Source: Beijerinckiaceae bacterium (GTDB lineage: Bacteria; Pseudomonadota; Alphaproteobacteria; Rhizobiales; Beijerinckiaceae). From it: 64,000 nucleotides of DNA. Shown here piece by piece: positions 38,898-48,029 of this stretch. The notes under the pieces were generated by a model. The model was not told where the DNA came from. It was given only the letters and a program-made list of their open reading frames with translations, and ran no database searches. The position numbers and the translations under genes were made by a program. Where the stretch lies: the NCBI GenBank assembly GCA_947452455.1, contig CANGBX010000006.1, forward strand, positions 1-64,000. The letters are read 5' to 3'. The first letter of the stretch is position 1, and the number at the start of each line of letters is the position of its first letter.

Positions 38898-39746
38898 ATG
38901 GCGACCGCCCTCCTTGACGGCATTTCCACCCGCTACGAAGTCCGGGGCGAGGGCCCGCCGCTGCTCATGTTTTCACCGGGCGGTTTTGACGCCACGATCG
39001 AGAAATGGTCGTCGCTGGGCATCTATGCCAAGACCAAGCCGCTCGATTATCTGACGCAGCATTATCAGGTCATCCTGTTTGATCGGCGCGAATGCGGCCA
39101 ATCGGGTGGGCGCGTCGAGCGTGTCACTTGGGCGCATTTTGTCCGCCAAGGTGTGGCGCTGCTCGATCATCTGAAAATCGACAAGGCCCATATTATGGGC
39201 GGCTGCATGGGCTGCTCGCCGGTGATTGCCATGGGCACGCAGGCGCCTGAGCGCGTCTCCTCCATGGTGATCTATTGGCCCGTGGGTGGCCCCAAATATC
39301 GCATGTCGAGCCACCAGCGCTTTGCCGAACATCTGGCCTTCGTGCATCAGAATGGCATGCAGGCGGTGGTTGATTTGATCAAGCGCGATGGCAAGGCCTT
39401 TGGCGCTGATCCGCGCGGGGGCCCATGGGCCTCGACCATCAAATCGGATGAGGCTTTTGCTGAAACCTATGCGCAGCTTGATGTCGAGAAATACAAGCAC
39501 ATTGTGGTGGGCATCGTGCGCGGCCTGATGGACCGCGACACGGCGCCCGGCGCCGAGCCCGAAGATATGATGCGCTGTGAATTGCCCGCCCTCATTGTGC
39601 CGGGCGCGGATAATTTCCACTCGACCTCAGCCGCACGCTATTTGCAGGAATGCCTGCCCAATGCGCGCTATTGGGATATGGCAACCGCAGGCCAAAGCGA
39701 AGAAGCAACACGCAAGGAACTCTTGGAGTTTCTAGGCAGCGTCTAA
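38898..39746 (+). CDS. Alpha/beta hydrolase
   Basis: DRRECGQSGGR; HIMGGCMGCSPVIAMG nucleophile region. Confidence 0.85.
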   Translation: MATALLDGISTRYEVRGEGPPLLMFSPGGFDATIEKWSSLGIYAKTKPLDYLTQHYQVILFDRRECGQSGGRVERVTWAHFVRQGVALLDHLKIDKAHIMGGCMGCSPVIAMGTQAPERVSSMVIYWPVGGPKYRMSSHQRFAEHLAFVHQNGMQAVVDLIKRDGKAFGADPRGGPWASTIKSDEAFAETYAQLDVEKYKHIVVGIVRGLMDRDTAPGAEPEDMMRCELPALIVPGADNFHSTSAARYLQECLPNARYWDMATAGQSEEATRKELLEFLGSV

Positions 39747-39748
39747 CC

Positions 39749-39988
39749 GCTCGCCATTGCGAGCGTTGGGCAAATTAAAACGCTAGCGGACAAGATGCGT
39801 AGACCCCCACCCCAGCCCTCCCCTCAAGGGGGAGGGAGTCTGCTTGCATGACCATGACAATAAGCAGTCTGTATTGCGCGCGGCACCAAGTCCTCCTCCC
39901 CCTTGAGGGGAGGGGTTAGGGGTGGGGGTCGCGTCACCTTTGAGATTTAGTTTCTAAATTGCTTCGCCTTCGGCTCCTCGCAATGACG
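39749..39988. repeat. Composite REP region: family-B half-sites flanking a GC-rich family-A element
   Basis: CGCCATTGCGAG ... CTTCGCCTTCGGCTCCTCGCAATGACG flanking 39802-39930. Confidence 0.7.
39802..39930. repeat. Family-A palindromic repeat (GACCCCCACCCC...GGGGTGGGGGTC)
   Basis: Long inverted repeat; core GGGAGGGAGTCTGCTTGCAT; second copy at 57616-57759. Confidence 0.85.
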
Positions 39989-40028
39989 ATAATAAAAAAG
40001 GCGGCCATTTGGCCGCCTTTTCTTGTTC

Positions 40029-40964
40029 TTACCCCACCAGATCCAGCGTGCCCTTGGCCCAGATCTCGTCCATCTTGAACGGGCGCGGGATGATCTGTTG
40101 TTCTGTTGCAAATTGGTTGATCGCTTCGATCATCGCGCGGTTGGGCTCGACACCAAAGGGCATCGGGTCCTTGCCGGTGATCTCCATGATCTTCATGGCT
40201 GTCTGATCATTCTTCGTCGGCTCGGCAATGCCAGCCTTCAGCGTCTCGACATAAGCGCGCTTGGCTTTGGCAAAGGTCTCGAAAATGTCTTTTGCGAGAC
40301 CGGGATGGGCTTCAAGCAATTCGTCCTTCACAACCAATGTATGATTGATCGGATAATGGCCGCGCGTGCGCAAAGCCTCGAAGCCGACTTGTGCGGGGTT
40401 GGGAATCAGCGGCTTGATATCGGGATGATCGATCACCACGCCCGAGGCTGCAGCCAGTTCGCCTGAGAGCAGCATCTCTTCAACCTTCTTGCCAGCTTCC
40501 ACCGGCACGACATTGGCGGGCGCCTTATATTCGGCCACATGTTCATCGCCCGAGAGCACCCATGTGATTTTGGAGAGATCAACGCCATAATCATGCTGCA
40601 GGATCGAGCGTGCCCATACGCCCGCTGTCACCGTATAGCCGCGATTGACGCCAACTTTTTTGCCCTCGAGCTGCTTGGGGTCTGTGATGCCAAGCTTAGT
40701 GTTGGTGACAATCGCGCCATGGTGGAAAGCGCGGAAGGGAAACACCGGAATCGCGGTGAACTTCTTGCCATGCGCTTTGGCGCAGAGGTAAGTCGTGATC
40801 GCCATTTCCGAAATATCGAATTCGGTCCCACGCACCATGCGGCGGAAAGCCTGAATAATAGCTGGCACTTCTTCGAACTCGAACTCGAAGCTTGCTGGGC
40901 GGATCGTGCCGTCTTTCAGCGCTTGCGTATGGCCGAGTGTCTGGAGTGCGGTGTGCAGTTTCAT
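40029..40964 (-). CDS. 4,5-dihydroxyphthalate decarboxylase-like / PBP2-fold protein
   Basis: AFRRMVRGTEFDISEMAITTYLCAKAHGKKFTAIPVFPFRAFHHGAI; start at MKLHTALQ. Confidence 0.8.
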   Translation of the reverse strand: MKLHTALQTLGHTQALKDGTIRPASFEFEFEEVPAIIQAFRRMVRGTEFDISEMAITTYLCAKAHGKKFTAIPVFPFRAFHHGAIVTNTKLGITDPKQLEGKKVGVNRGYTVTAGVWARSILQHDYGVDLSKITWVLSGDEHVAEYKAPANVVPVEAGKKVEEMLLSGELAAASGVVIDHPDIKPLIPNPAQVGFEALRTRGHYPINHTLVVKDELLEAHPGLAKDIFETFAKAKRAYVETLKAGIAEPTKNDQTAMKIMEITGKDPMPFGVEPNRAMIEAINQFATEQQIIPRPFKMDEIWAKGTLDLVG

Positions 40965-40990
40965 CTTGTTTTCCTCCATAATTTTTTCTT

Positions 40991-41079
40991 CGTCATTGCG
41001 AGGAGCCGAAGGCGACGTGGCAATCCAGACATAGCGCGTGAGGCTTCTGGTTTGCTTCGCCTGCGGCTCGCAATGACGG
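40991..41079. repeat. Family-B REP pair (CGTCATTGCGAGGAGCCGAAGGCG...CTTCGCCTGCGGCTCGCAATGACG)
   Basis: Inverted arrangement of a REP unit between two paralogous genes. Confidence 0.85.
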
Positions 41080-41087
41080 TGCTCCCA

Positions 41088-42062
41088 TTACACTTTCAGC
41101 GGATCAACCCAGGCCTTATCCAGCGGCACGCGCTGCGGGATCATGCCTTGTTTGAAAGCTGTATCTTCGAGCTTCAAAATCGTCGGCATGTTGAATTCCA
41201 TGCCGTGGGGCAGCGGATCATCGCCGACGATTTTCATGATCTTCTTGTATTTCTTTTCATTCGCCCCATCGAGCTCGCCCGAATTCATGCGCGCCATCCA
41301 ATCCTGCTTTGCAGTCTCGAATGCGTCATAAAGTGAACGCGCAACCCAAGGATGTTCGGCCAGCACCGAATCCTTCACCACAATGGTGGCATGCATCGGA
41401 TAGATGCCGGTGCGCTTGTACCATTCAGCTTCCAGATCATGCGCATTGGGGAAGAGATCGGGCCACATGCTTGTGTCTTCCGTCTTCCAGCCACCAGCGG
41501 GATCGCCCGAGCGACCAATGCCGGCATTGGCTGCAAAGCCTGCGGCCAGCTCGCCATCCTTCATCATCTGGAAGAGCGACTTGCCCTGCGTGTGAATCAC
41601 ATTTTCAGGCAGTTTCAGCTGCTGCACATGTTCTTCATCATCGACGACCCATGTGACCTTGCTTGTGTCCATACCGAATTCATCAATGAAAATACCGCGC
41701 GTCCACACACCTGTGGTGACGGAATAAGCGCGCACGCCGACCTTTTTGCCTTCCAAATCTTTCGGATGCTTGATGCCCAGTTCCGGGCGCACCAACAGGC
41801 CGCCATGATGGAAATGGCGTGTGACGAAAATCGGCAGTGCGACGAAAGGCGCGCCATAAGCGCGCGCTATCATATAGGTGGTGGGTGCGATTTCGCAGAC
41901 ATCAAACTCGACCTGTCGCACCATGCGGCGATAGGCGGCGATCTGCGGATTGACGGTGATGAATTCCGGCTCGATGCCCTCAATCTCAATCGATCCGTCA
42001 CGGATCTTGGAGGTGTGGGGATATTCGGCAATGGCGAGTTTGAGCGGGATTTTCTTGGCCAA
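41088..42062 (-). CDS. 4,5-dihydroxyphthalate decarboxylase-like / PBP2-fold protein
   Basis: AYRRMVRQVEFDVCEIAPTTYMIARAYGAPFVALPIFVTRHFHHGGL. Confidence 0.8.
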   Translation of the reverse strand: MAKKIPLKLAIAEYPHTSKIRDGSIEIEGIEPEFITVNPQIAAYRRMVRQVEFDVCEIAPTTYMIARAYGAPFVALPIFVTRHFHHGGLLVRPELGIKHPKDLEGKKVGVRAYSVTTGVWTRGIFIDEFGMDTSKVTWVVDDEEHVQQLKLPENVIHTQGKSLFQMMKDGELAAGFAANAGIGRSGDPAGGWKTEDTSMWPDLFPNAHDLEAEWYKRTGIYPMHATIVVKDSVLAEHPWVARSLYDAFETAKQDWMARMNSGELDGANEKKYKKIMKIVGDDPLPHGMEFNMPTILKLEDTAFKQGMIPQRVPLDKAWVDPLKV

Positions 42063-42077
42063 GTTTCTTTTCCTCTC

Positions 42078-42428
42078 CTAGCAACAATCGCAGCCTTGTC
42101 CTTCCGGCACGATCAATGCGTTTTTCATCCACCACGGCGGCAGATCGTCTTCGACGACCTCTGCCACCGGTTTGAAGACCTTGTAATGGCGCCGCTGTTG
42201 GTCCTCGGTCCAGAAGGCGATGACGGTCTCCAGCGGCGGGCAGCCCGGAAGGCCGCACTCCAGCTCGGTTACCATGACGACATCATCCTCCACCAATCTA
42301 AAACGCGCCCGAACATATTGCTTCACGCGCGCAATGGCATCGCGGTTCTCGGGTGGGCGCGCACTCACCCCCAGCCGCAGGGACATGCCCCCGTCAGGTT
42401 TTTGTTGCGATGCAGCATCCGTTACCAT
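42078..42428 (-). CDS. Conserved-looking hypothetical protein with C-terminal CDCC
   Basis: ELECGLPGCPPLETVIAFWTE...PEGQGCDCC; start at MVTDAAS. Confidence 0.6.
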   Translation of the reverse strand: MVTDAASQQKPDGGMSLRLGVSARPPENRDAIARVKQYVRARFRLVEDDVVMVTELECGLPGCPPLETVIAFWTEDQQRRHYKVFKPVAEVVEDDLPPWWMKNALIVPEGQGCDCC

Positions 42429-42532
42429 AGCCACTCCAGCCTGCGAGCCACGGATTTTACAGGCAAAACCCGCTTGACCCATCGGCTCTGCGCAAGATAC
42501 GAAGTCCACCACTACAACGAAAGGGGAATATC

Positions 42533-43648
42533 ATGGTCGAGAAGGTACTTGCTTCGGTAAAAACAGGCGCGAGCAAGCTGGAGATCCGTGAATTCCCCAT
42601 GCCGGAGATTCCGATTGACGGCGCGTTGATGAAGATGGAAGTGGCCGGCATCTGCGGCACGGACGTGAAGATGTTCAAGGATCCCCTCAAGGGCGGTCCG
42701 GTCATCATGGGCCACGAAAACATCGGTTACATTGCCAAGGCTGGCCGCGAATTCACCAACCGCAAGGGTTTCAAGGAAGGCGATCTCGTTTTCGTTGAGC
42801 ACTATGTCTCTTGCGGCAAGTGCGAATGGTGCCATCTGGGCCAGTACCGCCATTGCGAGGCAACCGACTGGCGCTACAACCCGAACGGCATTCGCTACGG
42901 CTACACGACTTGCGACAACCCTCCGCATCTGTGGGGCGGCTTTGCGCAATATGTCTATCTCCCGTGGAATTCGGTCGTCCATCACGTTCCCAAGGGCGTG
43001 ACACCGGAACTCGCTGGTCTCGTCACTCCCATGGCCAATGGCATTGAATGGGCGCTGATGGATTGTGGCGTTGGTTACAACTCGACCGTGCTCATTCAGG
43101 GTCCCGGCCAGCAGGGTCTCTCGCAGACCATCGCTTGTAAGCAGGCAGGCGCCTCGCTGATCATCGTCACCGGCACCAACAAGGACAAGGCGCGTTTGGA
43201 ATGCGCCAAGATTATGGGTGCGGATTACGTCATCAATGTGCAGGAAGAAGATCCGATCCAGCGCATCAATGAAATCACCGGCGGCAAGGGCGTTGATGTC
43301 GTGCTCGATTGCACGGCGGGCGCTGGCACCGCGCCGATCCTGCTGGGCATCGAAGCCCTGAAGCGCAAGGGCGGCACGATGATCATCCAGGGTGAAATGG
43401 CTGACTTCCCGAACTTCCCTGTCGGCAAGATGACGGTGAAATACATCACGCTGAAGTCGGCACGCGGCCATTCCTACAAGGCTTGCGAATTGGCGCTGGA
43501 ACAGCTCGCTTCAAAGCGCTTCCCGATCGACATGATGACAACACACCGCTTCGGTCTGAAAGACGCTGAATATGCGATCAAGTCAGTCGGCGGCATGGGC
43601 GCACCGGACGTGATCCACGTCTCGCTGATGCCATGGATGGATCTCTGA
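42533..43648 (+). CDS. Zinc-dependent alcohol dehydrogenase family protein
   Basis: GICGTDVKMFKD; GHENIGYIAKAG; CGKCEWCHLGQYRHC; QGPGQQGLSQTI. Confidence 0.92.
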   Translation: MVEKVLASVKTGASKLEIREFPMPEIPIDGALMKMEVAGICGTDVKMFKDPLKGGPVIMGHENIGYIAKAGREFTNRKGFKEGDLVFVEHYVSCGKCEWCHLGQYRHCEATDWRYNPNGIRYGYTTCDNPPHLWGGFAQYVYLPWNSVVHHVPKGVTPELAGLVTPMANGIEWALMDCGVGYNSTVLIQGPGQQGLSQTIACKQAGASLIIVTGTNKDKARLECAKIMGADYVINVQEEDPIQRINEITGGKGVDVVLDCTAGAGTAPILLGIEALKRKGGTMIIQGEMADFPNFPVGKMTVKYITLKSARGHSYKACELALEQLASKRFPIDMMTTHRFGLKDAEYAIKSVGGMGAPDVIHVSLMPWMDL

Positions 43649-43818
43649 TCCATCCACGAGGCAAGATGGATCTCTGATCCATCCGCTAAGAAAAGAATAT
43701 TGATGAGCGGGCGCCTTAGGGCGCCCGTTCTGTTTTGTGGGTCAAAAAGAGATTTTCATTCTCTGCCCAGCTGCATAAGGCCTGTGATAGACAGGAGCTC
43801 ACATTTCGGGAGCTTGTT

Positions 43819-44841
43819 ATGGTTGATCTGTCACGCCGTCAGGCCTGCGCCCTTGCCGTTGCATCGGCTTTTTCTCCAGCTGGTGCTTTTGCACAAAACC
43901 TCACATCTGTGCGCATCGGCTACGTGCCCGTGATTGGCGCCTCTGCACTTTACGTTGTGGACCGCATCGGCTGGGCGCGCGAGGCGGGGCTTGATCTGAA
44001 ACTGGTCCGTTTCGATTCCGGCCCCTCTGCCATTCAGGCTTTGTCGTCTGGTACGCTCGATATGCTGGCCATTGGTGTGGCGCCTGTTGCGGTTGCGCGT
44101 GCGCGTGGCCTTGATGTCAAAGTGGTCGCGGCCGCGGGTTCTGGTGGTTCGGGTTTTGTGGCTTCAGAAACTTTGTCAGCAAGTTTTGCGGTCAACAAAG
44201 ATCCGGCCGCGGCTTTTGCTCACTTCGCCAAGACACAAGGGCGCAAAGCCAAGCTTGCTACCTTGCCGCCGGGCGGCGTGCCAACGGTTGCGCTTCATCA
44301 TTGGCTCTGGAAGATCGGCAAAGTGTCGAAAGACGATGTCGAGATTGTTGCCATGGGCATTGATGCCGTCCAGCAAGCTATGCTGGCTGGCTCGGTCGAT
44401 GGCGCAACAGTGCTGGAGCCGTCTGCTACGATTGTCTTGCAGCGCAATCCCAAACTGAAAATGTTGCTGACTGCGCGCGATATGTTCCCGGATATTCCCG
44501 GTGTCGTCATGGCAGCCACAGGGGCTTTTGAAAAAGTCTCACCAGATGCGTTGGAAAAGATGGTCGGCTTATTTGCGCGCGCAACAGAGCTCATCCGCAG
44601 CAATCCTGCTGAAGCAGCCAAACATGTTGAAGCCATTCTGGGCGGTGGTCTTGTTGATGCAGCCACGATGCAAGCTGCGTTGAAATCCCCAGCGGTTGAT
44701 TTCATTTTCGACATTCGCCAGATCGAAGCACCGACCAAAGCTTTGCTCGCTTATCAGGTCGAGATTGGTGATTTTCCAACAGCGCCTCCAACCGAGGGGC
44801 TGTTTGATCCGCGCTGGAGCGATAAAATTTTGAAGCGCTAA
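43819..44841 (+). CDS. ABC transporter substrate-binding protein (NMT1/SsuA-like), orphan
   Basis: Tat-like SRRQACALAVASAFSPAGAFA; VRIGYVPVIGASALYVVDRIGWAREAGLDLKLVRFDSG. Confidence 0.85.
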   Translation: MVDLSRRQACALAVASAFSPAGAFAQNLTSVRIGYVPVIGASALYVVDRIGWAREAGLDLKLVRFDSGPSAIQALSSGTLDMLAIGVAPVAVARARGLDVKVVAAAGSGGSGFVASETLSASFAVNKDPAAAFAHFAKTQGRKAKLATLPPGGVPTVALHHWLWKIGKVSKDDVEIVAMGIDAVQQAMLAGSVDGATVLEPSATIVLQRNPKLKMLLTARDMFPDIPGVVMAATGAFEKVSPDALEKMVGLFARATELIRSNPAEAAKHVEAILGGGLVDAATMQAALKSPAVDFIFDIRQIEAPTKALLAYQVEIGDFPTAPPTEGLFDPRWSDKILKR

Positions 44842-44883
44842 AACAAGCACGGCCCCTCATATGATGAGGGGCCGTTTTGCCTG

Positions 44884-45285
44884 TTAAAGTGTCACTGTGC
44901 GATCGACTTTTTCGATCCGCACTTGCGTTATGCCTGCGCCACGAAAGCCCAGTGCATCGGCAGCTCCAGAAGACACATCGAGAATGCGGCCACGGATAAA
45001 GGGGCCGCGATCATTCACAGTCACAGTAATGCTGCGTTGATTGGCGAGATTGGTGACGCGCAACACTGTGCCAAAGGGCAGGCTGCGATGCGCGGCGGTC
45101 AATGCTCCGGGTTGAAATTTGGCCCCGCTCGCCGTGCGGGTGCCGTGTGAATAAAAAGACGCCTTGCCGGTCCAGCTCTCCGCATGGGCGGCCCCGTTGA
45201 ATGAAACGGGAGCGATGATGGCGGCCGAAACCAAGGCCGCAAAAAAATGAGGTTTCAAAGCAACTCCTCTCAACGCGCAGGCCAT
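44884..45285 (-). CDS. rlpA: Septal ring lytic transglycosylase RlpA family protein
   Basis: GKASFYSHGTRTASGAKFQPGALTAAHRSLPFGTVLRVTNLANQRSITVTVNDRGPFIRGRILDVS. Confidence 0.92.
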   Translation of the reverse strand: MACALRGVALKPHFFAALVSAAIIAPVSFNGAAHAESWTGKASFYSHGTRTASGAKFQPGALTAAHRSLPFGTVLRVTNLANQRSITVTVNDRGPFIRGRILDVSSGAADALGFRGAGITQVRIEKVDRTVTL

Positions 45286-45458
45286 CACGTGGCTGCGGGG
45301 AGGCTTTTCATGTTGCGGTGCGGCGAGAAAAAGGCAGGAATGCGCCCGGGACGAGGATTTATGGGCCAAAAATGCCCATTTTCTTAATGGCGAGCCTCTG
45401 ATTGCTGGGCTAAATCACTGAAAGAAGAAAGAAATGCCTGATTTTACGTATTAACTTT

Positions 45459-45902
45459 TCAGATAGGCCGTAAAATCAGGGTTTTTCCTTCTTTCGGGTC
45501 GCGCAACCACGTCCCGTCAGCCTGGCGATCGAACCAGGCCTTATGGCCTTTGCGGGCGGTGACACCGAGGCGGCCACGCTCCATCTGCCAATTGATAGGG
45601 TCGAAAACCACAAGCCCTTGGTCGCGGCAGGCAGGCGCCAATTGCGCTTTGCGCGAGGCGTCCAGCGTGATCATGCAGCCCGTGTCCTTGTTGCCTTCGC
45701 GCAAGGGCGCGTAGCGGCCGGGCGGGTCATTGCTGACGCGTGCCGTGGCAGGGGCGGCTGCGGGCGAGCTGGCACGCAGGCGCGTATCAGCGGGTGCACC
45801 GAGCGGGGCAGGATCCAGCAGGTTTTGGGCAGAAGAATTGCCGGAGATGCAAATAGCCAAGAAGAGCGCCGCAATAGATGCGCTTGGGCTTGGCCATTTC
45901 AT
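45459..45902 (-). CDS. Protease inhibitor Inh/Omp19 family protein
   Basis: GCMITLDASRKAQLAPACRDQGLVVFDPINWQMERGRLGVTARKGHKAWFDRQADGTWL. Confidence 0.8.
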   Translation of the reverse strand: MKWPSPSASIAALFLAICISGNSSAQNLLDPAPLGAPADTRLRASSPAAAPATARVSNDPPGRYAPLREGNKDTGCMITLDASRKAQLAPACRDQGLVVFDPINWQMERGRLGVTARKGHKAWFDRQADGTWLRDPKEGKTLILRPI

Positions 45903-45942
45903 CGCAATGTCTCCGGGGGCGTAACTTAGTCTTTATTGGCTA

Positions 45943-46935
45943 TCACTGCGCAGGCGGGCGGGCAAGCTGGCACTCCGGCACAGGCGTCAGCACGGCGCGC
46001 CCTGCTGCAAAAGCATCGACATTGGCGATGAGCAAATCTTCCATGGCCTTGCGCGTCTCTACGCTGGCCGAGCCAACATGGGGTAAGAGAACCGTATTCG
46101 GGACAGCCAAAAATGCTTTCTCGAAATGCGGCTCTTGCGCAAAAACATCAAGTCCCGCACCGGCAATTGTGCCCGCGTGAAGTGCGGCGATCAGGGCCGC
46201 CTCGTCAACCAGCGAGCCGCGCGCGATGTTGATGAGAAAACCCGTCGGACCAAGCGCTTGCAGAACTTGCGCATCGACAATGTTGCGCGTCTGTGCGCCA
46301 CCCGGTGCAGCAATGACGAGAATATCGCAAGCTTGCGCCAGAGCGCGCGGGCTGTCGTAAAAAGGATAGGCAACATCAGCCTGCTTGTTGCGGCCGCAAT
46401 AAGCGATTTTGAGCCCAAAAGCCTCGCCGCGTTTGGCAATGGCTTTGCCGATGCGGCCCAAGCCCAAAATGCCCATGGTCTTGTTGCGCAGGCTTGCTGT
46501 CAGCCGATAGGGCGCATGCGCCCATTCGCCCGCACGCAAGTAGCGCTCAGAAGCCGGGAATTCGCGCACTGTGTTGAGCACAAGACCGAAGGCCGTGTCG
46601 GCTGTCTCATCCGTCAGCACATCAGGCGTATTCGTCACCATGATCCCGCGCGCAGCAGCGGCAGGCGCATCGATCGTGTCATAGCCGACGCCATGATTGG
46701 CGATGAGTTTCAGCTTGGGCAAACGTGCCATCAGCGCATCATCAGTTGCGAAGGACATGCCATGGGCGAGGATCGCGCCCGCAGTGACAATGGCCTCAAT
46801 GCGCGACGCGACATCATTGAGAAATGCCTGCTGGTTTTGGGCTTCCCACAAGCGATGCACAGTGTAGCGTGATTGCAGAGGGGTGATGACAGTTTCGGAG
46901 AGACGCACAGGCATCAAAATATCAGTCATTTGCAT
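45943..46935 (-). CDS. D-isomer specific 2-hydroxyacid dehydrogenase
   Basis: LIANHGVGYDTIDAPAAAARGIMVTNTPDVLTDETADTAFGL; GILGLGRIGKAIAKRG; NIARGSLVDEAAL. Confidence 0.95.
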   Translation of the reverse strand: MQMTDILMPVRLSETVITPLQSRYTVHRLWEAQNQQAFLNDVASRIEAIVTAGAILAHGMSFATDDALMARLPKLKLIANHGVGYDTIDAPAAAARGIMVTNTPDVLTDETADTAFGLVLNTVREFPASERYLRAGEWAHAPYRLTASLRNKTMGILGLGRIGKAIAKRGEAFGLKIAYCGRNKQADVAYPFYDSPRALAQACDILVIAAPGGAQTRNIVDAQVLQALGPTGFLINIARGSLVDEAALIAALHAGTIAGAGLDVFAQEPHFEKAFLAVPNTVLLPHVGSASVETRKAMEDLLIANVDAFAAGRAVLTPVPECQLARPPAQ

Positions 46936-46961
46936 CTCTCCGTTCTGTCTTGTCGCCGCAA

Positions 46962-47939
46962 TTAATTCTTCGGAATATTCGCCTTGGTGATGACATCGCC
47001 CCATTTGACAATGTCGCTCTCCAATTGCTTGGCGAGTTGCGCGCCAGCAAGGGCCTTGGCTTCAATGCCGAGTTCCAGAAGTTTGCGCTTGATCTCGTCT
47101 TCAGCAATCACTTCGGCAATGGCCTTTTGCATTTTGGCAATCACATCTGCAGGTGTGCCGGCCGGTGCAAAGATCGCGTTCCAGGATGTCACATCATAGC
47201 CGGGCACGCCCGCTTCTGCGGCGGTCGGCAGATTGGGCGTCACAGGTGAGCGTGTCGGGCCGGATGAGGCGAGGGCGCGCACTTGCTTGTCATCAATCAT
47301 GCTCTTCAGCGCTGAATAGGAATCAATCATCAGATCAACATCGCCGCGAGTCAGCGAGAGCGTGAGATCGGGCGTGTTTCGGAAGGGCACGATGCGGAAA
47401 TCCAAGCCTGTTGCCGACTTCAGCAATTCACCTGACAGATTTTGCGTGGAGCCGACAATCACCGTGCCGACATTCATCTTGCCGGGGTTGGCTTTGCCGT
47501 AATCGATAAAATCTTTCAGCGTCTGATAGCGTGACTTGGCGTCCGTCGCGAGAATGAAATCGAAGAAGCCGAGTGTCGAGACGGGCGTGAAATCTTTCAC
47601 CGGATCAAAACGCAATTCCTTGAACATATTCACGCTGACGGCCGTGCCGTTGGAGAAGAGCGCGAGCGTATAGCCATCGGTACCACCTGCCAGAACCGCG
47701 CGCGCCGCATTGATGCCGCCGGGGCCGGGCTGGTTCTCGATCACAAAACGCTGGCCGAGCTTGTCGCCCAAACGCTCGGTCACAATGCGTGCGGTAATAT
47801 CGGCCACGCCGCCCGCGCCAAAGGGCAGGATCAAACGGATGGGCTTGTTCGGCCAAGCCGCATTTTGCGCGAAAGCGGGCGTGGACAGCGCGGCAGTGCC
47901 CATCAATGCTGTGAAATGGCGTCGGGTGACATGAGACAT
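46962..47939 (-). CDS. TctC/Bug family substrate-binding protein (canonical subfamily)
   Basis: WPNKPIRLILPFGAGGVADITARIVTERLGDKLGQRFVIENQPGPGG. Confidence 0.9.
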   Translation of the reverse strand: MSHVTRRHFTALMGTAALSTPAFAQNAAWPNKPIRLILPFGAGGVADITARIVTERLGDKLGQRFVIENQPGPGGINAARAVLAGGTDGYTLALFSNGTAVSVNMFKELRFDPVKDFTPVSTLGFFDFILATDAKSRYQTLKDFIDYGKANPGKMNVGTVIVGSTQNLSGELLKSATGLDFRIVPFRNTPDLTLSLTRGDVDLMIDSYSALKSMIDDKQVRALASSGPTRSPVTPNLPTAAEAGVPGYDVTSWNAIFAPAGTPADVIAKMQKAIAEVIAEDEIKRKLLELGIEAKALAGAQLAKQLESDIVKWGDVITKANIPKN

Positions 47940-48029
47940 GCAATTGGCTCCTGAACAGCGTTTTCCTCAATGCAGAGCGCAACACAAAGGCGGCTTCAGC
48001 GCAAATGCATGAATTTCATCTTTTCTTTA

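Noticed and set aside
41352-42560. 402-aa plus-strand ORF
   Set aside because: Antisense to the 41088 gene; His/Arg-rich shadow ORF
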